From positions 1 through 50,798 of the forward strand of contig JABDEK010000023.1 of assembly GCA_013287135.1 (NCBI GenBank): 50,798 nt of DNA, given 5' to 3'. Under the pieces are notes generated by a model that saw only the letters and a list, made by a program, of their open reading frames with translations, had not been told where the DNA came from and did not search any database. Within the stretch, counting starts at the first letter, position 1. Every line of letters starts with the position of its first letter. Made by a program: the position numbers and the translations under genes. This stretch comes from Acidobacteriota bacterium (GTDB taxonomy: Bacteria > Acidobacteriota > Terriglobia > Acidiferrales > UBA7541). Positions 1 through 7,915 of this stretch are shown piece after piece.

Positions 1-1
1 G

Positions 2-460
2 GTTGTTTCGTTTTTGTCGGTGGCGGTGGGGAGTTGGCGGGTGTTCTTGGCGCTGCGTCCGGGGATGCCGAAAAGTGGAATCATTGAGGCATTTGGGCGG
101 CCGTTTCTTTTTGCCGTGCTTGTTTTTTTTGTGGTGAGTAGCTGGGTGTATTTCGCGTTGATGGAAAGTTCGCCGTCGCGTTCGACGGTGGGGAAGCGGA
201 TTCTGAATCTTTATGTCGCGGATGTGAATGGAAAAAGGATTGGGTTTTGGCAGGCTTCGCGAAGGTTTGCCGCGGGGCGTTTGTTGATCAATGTGCCGTA
301 TGTGGGACTGTTTTATTTTTTCTGCGAGTCGCTGCGGATAGGCTTGGCCACGGACAAGCGAGCGCTGCACGATGTTCTTGGAGGGACTGCGGTGTTGCGG
401 CGTGGAGAGGATGTTTATCCTGCGTGCGGGGGAGTCTTAGAGTTTAACGAACGGCGGTAG
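2..460 (+). CDS. RDD family membrane protein, 5' end outside window
   Basis: The frame is open to the left edge, so this is the C-terminal part of a longer protein. A TTG at position 14 could act as a start, but nothing there looks like a ribosome site. A membrane segment (roughly LFAVLVFFVVSSWVYFAL) is followed by the RDD hallmark, SPSRSTVGKRILNLYV, then an aromatic-rich second membrane segment (NVPYVGLFYFF) and the family ending DKRALHDVLGGTAV. RDD proteins are small integral membrane proteins, some linked to cation antiport or general membrane stress, and the substrate cannot be told from sequence. The last residues after the conserved region are not distinctive. The family call is sure, the function is not. 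Confidence 0.8.
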   Translation, partial: VVSFLSVAVGSWRVFLALRPGMPKSGIIEAFGRPFLFAVLVFFVVSSWVYFALMESSPSRSTVGKRILNLYVADVNGKRIGFWQASRRFAAGRLLINVPYVGLFYFFCESLRIGLATDKRALHDVLGGTAVLRRGEDVYPACGGVLEFNERR

Positions 461-669
461 GTCACTCGAGTTACCCCGTGTAGCATCATCAGTTCAGCTT
501 TCGAAGGAACCTCTGCTGTCATTAATTACGGTACTCCGCTAATTCTGGTACGCGTCGTAAAGATGCGCTTAATATTTGAGGACGGGCGGCGTCGAGGCTG
601 GCAGGGCCACTCGTTCGTCAGAATAGGCTCTCCCCAAAAAGGCGAAATAGACAATTTATCGGAGGATTT

Positions 670-1029
670 ATGAAGAAGGCTGCGCTGATTGCGATGCTTC
701 TGTTTGCGACGATGTCCTGGGCGGGAGCTGCGGACGACTATTCTACGACCGCGCATGTAACTGATTCGCGCTGGGTTTTCGGACCTACCTCTTCCGGTTT
801 TGTGCTGTATCCAAGGTTGGATGCGACGATTGACGGGAAGAAATACGAGCTGCAAGCTTACAACTTCTCCGGCAACATCCGGGTAATACCGATATTGGCA
901 CTCGGGGACTACAAAGCCAAACTAATTCAAGATGTGCACAAGAACGCGTACGAGTACTCGCAGAGTTATGAGTTTTTGTTTGCGGACGGTAAAACCAGGA
1001 AGTTTCTGGTGATCGGGCAGAGCGAGTGA
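670..1029 (+). CDS. Small secreted protein of unknown function (paralogue of the gene at 42.4 kb)
   Basis: This is a 119-residue protein with a clear signal peptide (MKKAALIAMLLFATMSWAGA, cleavage near AGA-AD). A GGAGG ribosome site lies just before the ATG. The mature part contains LALGDYKAKL, a YEFLFADGKT segment and the ending VIGQSE. A second gene in this window (42360-42689, minus strand) shares that pattern, ending in almost the same residues. The two form a paralogous pair separated by 41 kb. No catalytic motif or cysteine is visible. The protein is probably periplasmic or outer-surface and mostly beta. Function is unknown and no neighbour suggests one. Confidence 0.75.
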   Translation: MKKAALIAMLLFATMSWAGAADDYSTTAHVTDSRWVFGPTSSGFVLYPRLDATIDGKKYELQAYNFSGNIRVIPILALGDYKAKLIQDVHKNAYEYSQSYEFLFADGKTRKFLVIGQSE

Positions 1030-1200
1030 CAAAAGTTTCGAGAGGGTGGAACTGCCCGTTTGTACTGACCCACTCGTGCTATCAGCGCAGTTTCAAAAGA
1101 TTCGAGGATGGGCCGCGAGGCCTACGCATTCCAATTAAATAAAGAACAGACTGTGACGGTGACCTCCAGATACATACCGTTTTGAAGTGGGCACATTAAA

Positions 1201-1299
1201 GTACCGTTGCTGCTGGCGGCGGTGGCGATGCTGGGTTGTTACGCGCCGGCGCGGAAATCGGCTCGGATTGATCCGCTGAGGGCGCTTGGCGAGGAATAA
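1201..1299 (+). pseudogene. C-terminal remnant of an ADOP/MacB-type permease
   Basis: Only the last 32 codons of a permease survive. They read as a hydrophobic helix followed by GCYAPARKSARIDPLRALGEE and a stop. The same signature (ACY-PAR--(X)--DP--AL) ends the intact ADOP permease at 23574-26024 and the remnant at 26241-26370. An in-frame TGA lies at 1183-1185, only six codons upstream, and no start or ribosome site exists. I read this as the tail of a deleted ABC permease gene. It is not expected to be expressed. Confidence 0.7.
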
Positions 1300-1341
1300 A
1301 GTGCTTTCCTTCGGAAACCTTTTGTTCCACGCGCGCTAGAC

Positions 1342-1674
1342 TCAGGAAGAGGCGGCGGAGGCTGCGGCGGCCTTTCCGAAGTCGTAGAGCATCACTTCTT
1401 CTTCGCGAATGACGGGAAAGCCTTTTGCGAAAACCAGGCCGCGCGCGAGAGCCTGGTAGAACGCCAGACTGTTCTCGCTTTCGTGCAAAGCTTCTTGGGA
1501 TTCCCACAGGGTCATTACGCGGACATCGGGCGGGTTCGACGCTTCAACGCGCAACACCAGCAGGGCTTGAAAACCTTTGCGTTGACGCATCAGCGGAATC
1601 GCGGAATTGAGCGCGTCCCTAAATTCTTCCAACTTTTCGGTCGGGATGCTGAACTGCGTGACTCGTGCGTGCAT
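1342..1674 (-). CDS. Antibiotic biosynthesis monooxygenase (ABM) domain protein
   Basis: This is a small single-domain protein of about 110 residues with the dimeric alpha-beta-barrel ABM fold. It begins MHARVTQFSIPTEKLEEF, has the typical helix and strand QRKGFQALLVLRVE, and continues with VMTLWESQEALHESE. The track frame can begin at a TTG further upstream, but AGGAGG sits just before the ATG ending at 1674, which fixes the start. Members act as cofactor-free monooxygenases or as binding proteins in quinone and haem chemistry. The C-terminal alanine/serine tail is not conserved. The specific substrate is unknown. The gene stands alone. Confidence 0.75.
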   Translation of the reverse strand: MHARVTQFSIPTEKLEEFRDALNSAIPLMRQRKGFQALLVLRVEASNPPDVRVMTLWESQEALHESENSLAFYQALARGLVFAKGFPVIREEEVMLYDFGKAAAASAASS

Positions 1675-1967
1675 GGTGACCTCCTGCAACGCTGGTCTGG
1701 GGAACGGGATGGCGCAAGTCTAACGCCGTTTGGAGCGGAAGGAAAGCTCCCGGGCGTCCGAGCAAACGATTTCGGAGCGCGGGAACCAGCCTCAACAATT
1801 AACGACCGATTTGTTACTTCTGCGGATGTAGGATTGCCCATGCCCCAAAGCATTTGTACTTTATGGGGACACGCCGCGACCTTCTGCGTTACCCATTGAA
1901 ATGATCGCGTATCGCAACAAAATTCTGGGTAGAGGAATGCGATGGAGTCTGAATCCGGCGGACCAGC

Positions 1968-2123
1968 TTGGCCGTCGATTTGACACTCGATGAAAACGTC
2001 TGGAATAACCTCGCTTCCAGAAGCGGCGACCCTCCGAGGGCGCTGAAAGAGATAGCCGGTGTGCTTTCCGCGTTAACGGTGAACGACAAAGATGTGGGGG
2101 ATGAGTTCGAACGCGCCCCTTGA
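1968..2123 (+). other. Short coding-like ORF, possibly the tail of a lost gene
   Basis: A 51-codon frame starting at a TTG encodes an acidic helical peptide (LDENVWNNLASRSGD, then ALKEIAGVLSAL). Its composition looks coding, while the other frames of this stretch do not. There is no ribosome site, and a stop lies immediately upstream in frame. It ends six bases from the stop of the convergent remnant at 2130-2293. It could be a microprotein or a 3' remnant. I do not recognise it. Confidence 0.25.
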
Positions 2124-2129
2124 ATTCGG

Positions 2130-2293
2130 TTACAACTCTTGCGCTGAAGTGGTGAGCGCAAAGACCTGCGACACGGGGCCGGAATCAGTCCTCTGCAGGA
2201 TTTGCGCGAGCAGCACTCCGCAAACGGCGCATAGAGCCAAGCCAATGGTGATGACGGGTAACGGGCGGAACAATCTCTTACTCCTGTACTCAT
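2130..2293 (-). pseudogene. Frameshifted small membrane-anchor gene
   Basis: The sequence AAGGAG followed by ATG at 2291-2293 on the minus strand is a very good translation start. In the frame it opens, however, the peptide is not protein-like. A clean membrane anchor (FRPLPVITIGLALCAVCGVL, then LAQILQRTDSG) appears in another frame from the TTG ending at 2273 and runs to the stop at 2130-2132. The simplest reading is a small gene broken by an indel between the start and the membrane segment. The alternative is a 47-residue protein starting at the TTG, which has AGGAG in front of it. Confidence 0.35.
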
Positions 2294-2503
2294 GATTCTC
2301 CTTAAAGGCGGCGGGTCCATCTTCGGCGCTAGGAAGGTAACTGACGGAAGCGGCAGATGCGTTCGGAGCGTACGCCAGCTATACAGTTCGATCCAATACC
2401 CCTTTAATTAAGTGTATGGCTAAACTAAAGGCGTTGTTGCTCAAGGTAAATCGTAAGGCGGACCATTACCGCTGCGCTACGTAAACATTGGCAGGATGCT
2501 GGG

Positions 2504-3769
2504 CTATGAATAGCGGAGCCAGCGGAACATTTCTACCAAGGACGGGCGCTTGCCATACATCAGAATGCCTACGCGATAGATTTTTGCGGAAGCCCAGATG
2601 GTTCCGACTGTGGTGGCCAAAAGCAGAAACAGTGACAGGGCGATCTGCCACGCCGGCGGCGTCTGCAACGAGATGCGCAGAGCCATCAGGACTGGAGCGA
2701 AGAAAGGAATTTCGGAGAGGACCACCGACGCGGTGGAAGTGGGATCATTGAGCACCATGCTGTAGATGACCATGCAGAAAACCAGCGGGGCCATGGCGAT
2801 CCACTGCAATTGTTGCGCGTCTTGTTCGTTGGAGCAGGCGGCTCCGATAGCGGCGAACATGGAGGAATAGAGAAAATATCCGCCGATAAAAAAGATTGTG
2901 GCGTAGAGCACCAGCGAAATTGGAACGTGGACGCCCGACATAGCCGTTCCGCCCATGCCCATGGCAGCTAGTGCGCCGTAAGTGAAAAGAAGCGCAGTGG
3001 AAATCATCCATACGGCGAATTGGGTGAACGCGGCTGCGGCCACGCCGAGAATTTTCCCAGTGAGAAGTTCGAAGGGAGGCACGGCGGAGATGAGGACTTC
3101 CATTGTGCGCGTAGTTTTTTCCTCCAGGACGGAGCGCATGGTAATGATGCCATACATCAGCAGTGCAGTGTAAAGCAAGACCACCAGAGCGATGGCGATG
3201 CCGATGCTTTGTCCTTTTTCCTCGGCTTCGCCAGCGTCGCTGACCTTCATCAGCTTGAGGTCGTTGCCGTGAAGGACGGCCTTGATGTCGTCCAGGTGGA
3301 CACCGCGCTCGCTGAGGCGTGCCGAAATTACAGCTTGATCAACGGCGCCGGAAAGCGGGCCAATCAGACTGAAATTATCAGGATTGCGCATGTGCAGCTC
3401 GAAGGAATCTTTGGGGTCACGCGGAATCCAGAGATACGCGTCGATCTTTTCGGAATTAATACGCGCGCGCAGGTCTTGTTGGACGGCATCGGGTGACGCG
3501 GGGCGCAAGACGGTCTGTACGATATTGAATTCGGGCTGACCGTTTTCGAGCTTGGCATCCAGACCCTGTGTGATCGGCTGCGCGAGCGTGCCAGAATTGT
3601 CCACGATCACCAGGCGCATGCTGTGCGTGGGTTTGTGGTTCACCAGAAAAATAATCAACAGGCAGAAAGCCAGGCCTATCAGCGGCACCAGGATTGTCCC
3701 AATGATGAAGCCCTTCGTCTTGATGCGGGTTAAATATTCGCGCTTTATGATGAGTCGAAGTTTACGCAC
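2504..3769 (-). CDS. natB: ABC-2 type transporter permease, NatB-like
   Basis: This is an integral membrane subunit of about 420 residues. The first membrane segment follows the family opening LRLIIKREYLTRIKTKGF. A large extracytoplasmic domain follows (about residues 50-190), then five further hydrophobic segments in the C-terminal half (for example SIGIAIALVVLLYTALLMYG and QIALSLFLLLATTVGTIWA), the ABC2 permease layout. The frame extends to an ATG ending at 3796. I prefer the GTG ending at 3769, preceded by AGGA, because it overlaps the ATPase stop by eight bases and gives the usual family start. It works with the ATPase encoded just upstream to export an unknown substrate; sodium in the founding Bacillus NatAB system. 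The pair is translationally coupled. Confidence 0.82.
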   Translation of the reverse strand: MRKLRLIIKREYLTRIKTKGFIIGTILVPLIGLAFCLLIIFLVNHKPTHSMRLVIVDNSGTLAQPITQGLDAKLENGQPEFNIVQTVLRPASPDAVQQDLRARINSEKIDAYLWIPRDPKDSFELHMRNPDNFSLIGPLSGAVDQAVISARLSERGVHLDDIKAVLHGNDLKLMKVSDAGEAEEKGQSIGIAIALVVLLYTALLMYGIITMRSVLEEKTTRTMEVLISAVPPFELLTGKILGVAAAAFTQFAVWMISTALLFTYGALAAMGMGGTAMSGVHVPISLVLYATIFFIGGYFLYSSMFAAIGAACSNEQDAQQLQWIAMAPLVFCMVIYSMVLNDPTSTASVVLSEIPFFAPVLMALRISLQTPPAWQIALSLFLLLATTVGTIWASAKIYRVGILMYGKRPSLVEMFRWLRYS

Positions 3770-4658
3770 GGGAAGTCCTGTCAATAAAGATTTCATTCAG
3801 CGAAGGCTCGAGAAGTTCGAAGCGGATGATGCTGACATTTTCCTGCACGGCGGCTTTCAGAATTTCCTGCGGGTCGGCGCCGGGTTTTAGTTTGGCTTCC
3901 ACGCCGTTACCCAAGCGAGTCATGCTGAGGATTGCGGGATGCTTCAAGAAAGCGTCACTGCCAGTAAATTCGATGTGCAAAGTATTTTTGCCGTAAGACT
4001 GCTTGATGGCGCGAAGGTCGCCGTCGAGCAACTTGTGGCCTTTGTCGATCAGGCAAATCGAATCGCACATGCGTTCGACTTGCTCCATGCGATGGGTGGA
4101 GAGGACGATAGTGGAGCCACTCGCGCGCATATCGATCATAATTTCTTCCACCGTGGCGGCATTCACGGGATCGAGACCGGAGAAAGGCTCGTCGAGAATT
4201 ACCAGCGGCGGCTTGTGGATCACCGCGGTGATGAATTGAACTTTTTGCTGCATGCCCTTGGAGAGGTCGATCAACTTTTTCTCGGACCATTCGTCGAGGC
4301 CCAGTGTTTCGAGCCATTCCTTGGCGCGACGGTCCGCTTCGGCTTCGGTGAGGCCGTGAAGCGCGGCGAGGAAAATAATGATCTCGCGCACTTTCATGCG
4401 CGGATACAGGCCGCGCTCTTCCGGTAAGTAGCCGATCAAATCGCGCGTGTTGTCACTAACGGGCTGGCCGAGCACCTGAATGGAGCCTTCGTCCGGGACC
4501 AGAATATTCATAATCATGCGGATGGTGGTGGTTTTACCGGCGCCGTTGGGTCCGAGCAAGCCGAGAATGGCGCCTTGGCGGACGTGTAGATTAATTCCGC
4601 TGACGGCGGTTACGGAGTCGTAGGATTTGGTAACATTTTCTAGTGTGATGGCGTCCAT
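3762..4658 (-). CDS. natA: ABC transporter ATP-binding protein, NatA-like
   Basis: This is a 298-residue cytoplasmic ATPase. The Walker A motif GPNGAGKTT lies at about residues 36-44, the signature LSKGMQQKV at about 132-140 and Walker B LVILDEPFSGLD at about 152-163. The switch histidine is in LSTHRME. The C-terminal 80 residues form the extra domain typical of ABC-2 exporters of the NatA/CcmA group. It starts at an ATG ending at 4658, with no nearby gene upstream, so the promoter probably lies in the 290 bp before it. Its 3' end overlaps the permease start. Together they form a two-gene export operon. The substrate is not predictable. Confidence 0.87.
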   Translation of the reverse strand: MDAITLENVTKSYDSVTAVSGINLHVRQGAILGLLGPNGAGKTTTIRMIMNILVPDEGSIQVLGQPVSDNTRDLIGYLPEERGLYPRMKVREIIIFLAALHGLTEAEADRRAKEWLETLGLDEWSEKKLIDLSKGMQQKVQFITAVIHKPPLVILDEPFSGLDPVNAATVEEIMIDMRASGSTIVLSTHRMEQVERMCDSICLIDKGHKLLDGDLRAIKQSYGKNTLHIEFTGSDAFLKHPAILSMTRLGNGVEAKLKPGADPQEILKAAVQENVSIIRFELLEPSLNEIFIDRTSRA

Positions 4659-4952
4659 GTGGCGTTCTGCTGGTGATACGCAGCTGGCGGGCGAAATATT
4701 ACATAAAGTTTTGCAGGGAGGGTGGATTTATTTTGGGTGTGCGGGGGCCGATGGTTAGCGAGTGAGTGCTAGCGCTCCAAATAGCGGTCTATTGCTTCAG
4801 CGGCGAGACCCTGCTTGATAGCATGGCCCTAAGCATTTCTAACCAGATTCCGAATCCTGCACTAAGGTACAGGTAACCATTTCCTCCGGTTTCTTCGTAA
4901 CAAATCACTAGCCCGAGGCCAGGGATGTTCTGATAGAGCTGGAGCGCTGCCC

Positions 4953-5318
4953 GTGCTGAAGGAAAAACGCAAAGTAAAATCCACCGTCGCGACTCTTGTG
5001 CTTGCGTTTGCACTGGTGGGATGGGCGTCTCCCCCGGCGTTCTGTCAAGTAAACAATCAACAAGAAGTCGCGCGGAAAGTCAAAACGAGGGTCGAGCCGA
5101 CGTATCCTCCTTTGGCGCGTCAGCTGAATCTATCGGGGAAGGTTAAAATCGAAGTGACCGTTTCGCCGGACGGACGTGTTATGAATGCGCGCGTACTGGG
5201 CGGCAATCCAGTTTTGGCCGGTGCCGCTGTGGATGCGGTAAAAATGTGGAAGTACGAGGTCAGTTCAAAAGAAACCGTTGATGTCGTTGAACTCGTTTTC
5301 AAAGGTCTGCAGAAGTAA
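4953..5318 (+). CDS. Short TonB C-terminal-domain protein
   Basis: A 121-residue protein starts at a GTG preceded by GGAG. A signal anchor or signal peptide (STVATLVLAFALVGWASPP) precedes one TonB C-terminal domain: VEPTYPPLARQLNLSG, VTVSPDGRVMNARVLGGNP and AVDAVKMWKYE. It lacks the long proline-rich linker of true TonB. Such short forms are common in Acidobacteriota and are thought to be periplasmic partners for receptors or signalling proteins, but this is not established. A predicted peptidase site (FCQ-V) suggests release into the periplasm. It is followed 132 bp later by proC in the same direction, a loose neighbour. Confidence 0.78.
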   Translation: MLKEKRKVKSTVATLVLAFALVGWASPPAFCQVNNQQEVARKVKTRVEPTYPPLARQLNLSGKVKIEVTVSPDGRVMNARVLGGNPVLAGAAVDAVKMWKYEVSSKETVDVVELVFKGLQK

Positions 5319-5450
5319 GTCCGCTTTTCGCCCCGTGGTAGGCTTCATATTCTCTGGTGGGAACCCAATTGCTTGGTTCGCGTGGTGGACGATGGCAAAA
5401 TGTTTCCACGTGCGATCAGTATCTAAGTTGTGATTTTCCCGGGGGGCATT

Positions 5451-6287
5451 GTGACTGAACATTTTGTTGATGGCGGCTTAGCGGTGCTGGGCGCGGGGAA
5501 GATGGGCGGCATTCTGATCGAGGCTTTTCTGAAGCACGGGCTGGTCTCGCCGCAGCAGATTTTCGCCACGGTGCGACAGAGCAGCTCGGAGCGCCGAACG
5601 ATTTCGAGCGCGCAGATTACGCCGGGCAGCGACAATCGCGCCGCCGCGGAAAAGGCGGACGTGATTCTGATTTGCTTGAAGCCGCTCTCGGTCGGTCCCG
5701 TACTCGACGAAATTCGCGAGGTGCTGAGTCCCGGCAAACTTGTGATTTCGATTGCGGCGTCTGTGCCGACGGCGTATTTCGAGTCGCGCGTTGGCGCGAA
5801 CGTACCGATAATTCGCGCCATGCCCAACACGCCTTCGATGGTTGGCGAGGGCATCACTGCAATGAGCAAAGGAAAATACGCCACACCCGAACATCTGCAA
5901 ATTGCGCGCAAGCTTTTTGACGCAGTGGGCAAAACAGTTGTGGTGGACGAGAAGCATATGGATGCTATCACCGGCCTATCGGGGAGCGGGCCTGCATTTC
6001 TGTATATTATTTTGGAGGCGCTGGCGGAAGGCGGCGTGAAAATGGGGTTGTCCCGGGAACTTGCCACACTGCTGGCGGCGCAAACGATGTTAGGAGCGGC
6101 CAAGGTGGTGCTGGAAACGGGACATCATCCGGCGTTGCTCAAAGATACCGTGACCACGCCAGCGGGTTGCACCATCGATGGGATCCTCGAACTGGAGGAA
6201 GGGAAGTTGCGCGTGACGTTGATAAAGGCAGTGGTGAAAGCGTCGCAACGAGCAAAAGAATTGATGTTTACCAATAGCTCGGCTTAG
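5451..6287 (+). CDS. proC: Pyrroline-5-carboxylate reductase
   Basis: The enzyme reduces 1-pyrroline-5-carboxylate to L-proline with NAD(P)H, the last step of proline synthesis. The N-terminal Rossmann loop AVLGAGKMGG, the IRAMPNTPSMVGEG segment and the C-terminal dimerisation and active-site region (ITGLSGSGPAFLY and TVTTPAGCTIDGI) are all present. Length (about 278 residues) is normal for ProC. Two GTG starts are possible, at 5430 and 5451. The second has a run of six G residues four bases upstream and gives the usual length before the Rossmann fold, so I chose it. The next gene starts 59 bp downstream on the same strand, which may be an operon, although no metabolic link is known. Confidence 0.92.
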   Translation: MTEHFVDGGLAVLGAGKMGGILIEAFLKHGLVSPQQIFATVRQSSSERRTISSAQITPGSDNRAAAEKADVILICLKPLSVGPVLDEIREVLSPGKLVISIAASVPTAYFESRVGANVPIIRAMPNTPSMVGEGITAMSKGKYATPEHLQIARKLFDAVGKTVVVDEKHMDAITGLSGSGPAFLYIILEALAEGGVKMGLSRELATLLAAQTMLGAAKVVLETGHHPALLKDTVTTPAGCTIDGILELEEGKLRVTLIKAVVKASQRAKELMFTNSSA

Positions 6288-6346
6288 ATATTTTCTAAAG
6301 AAAGCACTCCTAGGGCGAGACTGGCATTAATGACGGCGCGAAAACG

Positions 6347-7513
6347 ATGAGCCAAGATTCAAAAGCGGATTCGAAGACCGATTTGCAGGTCAAGGCGGCG
6401 GAAGTCAGCGCGACTGGCTTGGCGAACGCGGCAGAGAGCGCTGCGGGCGGTACTGAGTGCATTTGTCTGGCGGATTTTGAGCCGCTGGCGAAGGCTAAGA
6501 TGGCGGCGCAGAGTTGGGAATATGTTTGCGCGGGGGCGGGCGACGAAATTACGGTGCGATGGAATGAGGAGGCCTACCGCCGCATTCGTCTGAAGCCGCG
6601 GATTCTGGTGGATGTTTCGAAGCTTGATACGCGCGTAAATTTATTTGGACAGGAGCATGCGTTTCCGATTTTGCTGGCGCCGGTGGCGGCGCAGAAGCTG
6701 ATGCATCCGGAAGGAGAGTTGGCGTCGGCGCGAGGCGCGAGCGCGGCGGGCGCGACGATGGTGGTCAGCTCGTTTGCGAATACGAGGCTGGAAGATGTGG
6801 CGGCGGTGGCGCAAAACCCCTTGTGGTTTCAGTTGTACGCGCAGACAGACCATGGATTCACTCGCGAGCTGGTGCAACGAGCGGAGGCCGCGGGATATCG
6901 CGCGCTCTGCCTAACGGTGGACACGGCCACAACCGGCGCGCGCAATCGCGAGGCGCGAGCTGCCGTGAAACTGCTGCCGATTCCCAACTTTGCGAAATTT
7001 GCGGGAGCTGGTAATGACGTCAGCCTGCACACCGGTTCGCAGAATGTTTTCAAGAGCGTGCTGGATGCGTCGATGAGCTGGAAAGAAATCGAGTGGCTGC
7101 GCTCGATCGCGAAAATTCCTTTTCTGCTGAAAGGCGTCCTGAATCCGGATGACGCTGAGCTTGCCGTGAAGCACGGAGTCGCGGGAATCATCGTGTCTAA
7201 TCACGGTGGACGGAACCTGGATACCTTGCCGGCGACGATTGACGCGCTTCCGCAGGTGGTGGAGAAAATTGCCGGACGCATGCCGGTGTTTGTGGATGGC
7301 GGCATTCGGCGCGGCACGGATGTGCTGAAGGCATTAGCGCTGGGTGCTAGCGCGGTGTTTATCGGGCGTCCTTATATTTATGGATTGGGCGCGGCGGGCG
7401 AGGCTGGCGTCACGCAGGTGATCCGAATTTTGCGGCGCGAATTTCAAATGGCGATGGCGTTGACTGGCAGGTCGAATGTTGCGAGTATCGACCGCTCGTT
7501 AATCTGGACGTGA
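6347..7513 (+). CDS. FMN-dependent 2-hydroxy-acid oxidase/dehydrogenase (lactate or glycolate oxidase family)
   Basis: A soluble 388-residue TIM-barrel flavoprotein. Active-site residues of the family are in place: Tyr164 in FQLY, Lys272 in LLKGV, and the catalytic His286 and Arg289 in SNHGGRNLDTLP. The phosphate-binding region FVDGGIRRGTDVLKALALGA and GRPYIYGLG closes the FMN site. It oxidises L-2-hydroxy acids to 2-keto acids, passing electrons to oxygen or to the respiratory chain. Sequence alone does not choose between lactate oxidase, lactate monooxygenase and LldD. The N-terminal 40 residues are alanine-rich and not conserved. The last 15 bases overlap the convergent SBBP-type remnant at 7499. 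Confidence 0.85.
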   Translation: MSQDSKADSKTDLQVKAAEVSATGLANAAESAAGGTECICLADFEPLAKAKMAAQSWEYVCAGAGDEITVRWNEEAYRRIRLKPRILVDVSKLDTRVNLFGQEHAFPILLAPVAAQKLMHPEGELASARGASAAGATMVVSSFANTRLEDVAAVAQNPLWFQLYAQTDHGFTRELVQRAEAAGYRALCLTVDTATTGARNREARAAVKLLPIPNFAKFAGAGNDVSLHTGSQNVFKSVLDASMSWKEIEWLRSIAKIPFLLKGVLNPDDAELAVKHGVAGIIVSNHGGRNLDTLPATIDALPQVVEKIAGRMPVFVDGGIRRGTDVLKALALGASAVFIGRPYIYGLGAAGEAGVTQVIRILRREFQMAMALTGRSNVASIDRSLIWT

Positions 7514-7828
7514 GCGATCACCTTTTGGTTCAGCAACTTTGCCCGGAAGTAACAGCAACGCTTCCCGGTCCTTGAGCACGATCGTATTTCCTGCTGCCCG
7601 GGTCAGGAAGTGCACATCAGAAGCCGCTTGGCCAACGTTAGCCTCAAAGACGAGCGGAATTTCCCCAAATTCTTCCGCGACCTTTGCCGACGAAATCTTC
7701 TTGTCCAAGCTTGGCAAACCTCCACCGGCAGCCCTGTGTGGCTGGTGCAGATCGGATCGCAAGGAGGTGACAAAGAGCAATGTGCAGGCGGACAGTAAAA
7801 GGATGATAAGACGGCGCCGGATGGCCAT
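7499..7828 (-). pseudogene. N-terminal fragment of a secreted SBBP/beta-propeller protein
   Basis: From an ATG preceded by AGGAG, this encodes a signal peptide (RRRLIILLLSACTLLFVTS) and then the conserved opening of large SBBP-repeat proteins: LVFEANVGQAASDVHFLTRA and IVLKDREALLLLPG. Intact members usually run to several hundred residues with propeller repeats. Here the frame stops after about 109 residues, where it runs into the 3' end of the hydroxy-acid oxidase gene. The repeats are missing. I infer a deletion that removed the rest of the gene. The fragment may still be translated and exported, but is unlikely to fold as the family does. Confidence 0.7.
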
Positions 7829-7915
7829 CGGGCAATCTCCTGGAATTTGTGGGCCGGATGGGATCTGCGAAGTTGTGTACGGAAAATAAATTACATATCT
7901 CCTAAATGGCAAAGG

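Noticed and set aside
4789..5013. 74-codon minus-strand frame before the TonB-like gene
   Set aside because: No family features or ribosome site; overlaps the start of a well supported gene.
5423..6103. 226-codon open frame antisense to proC
   Set aside because: Composition (serine/proline-rich) and position opposite a clear ProC gene indicate a shadow.
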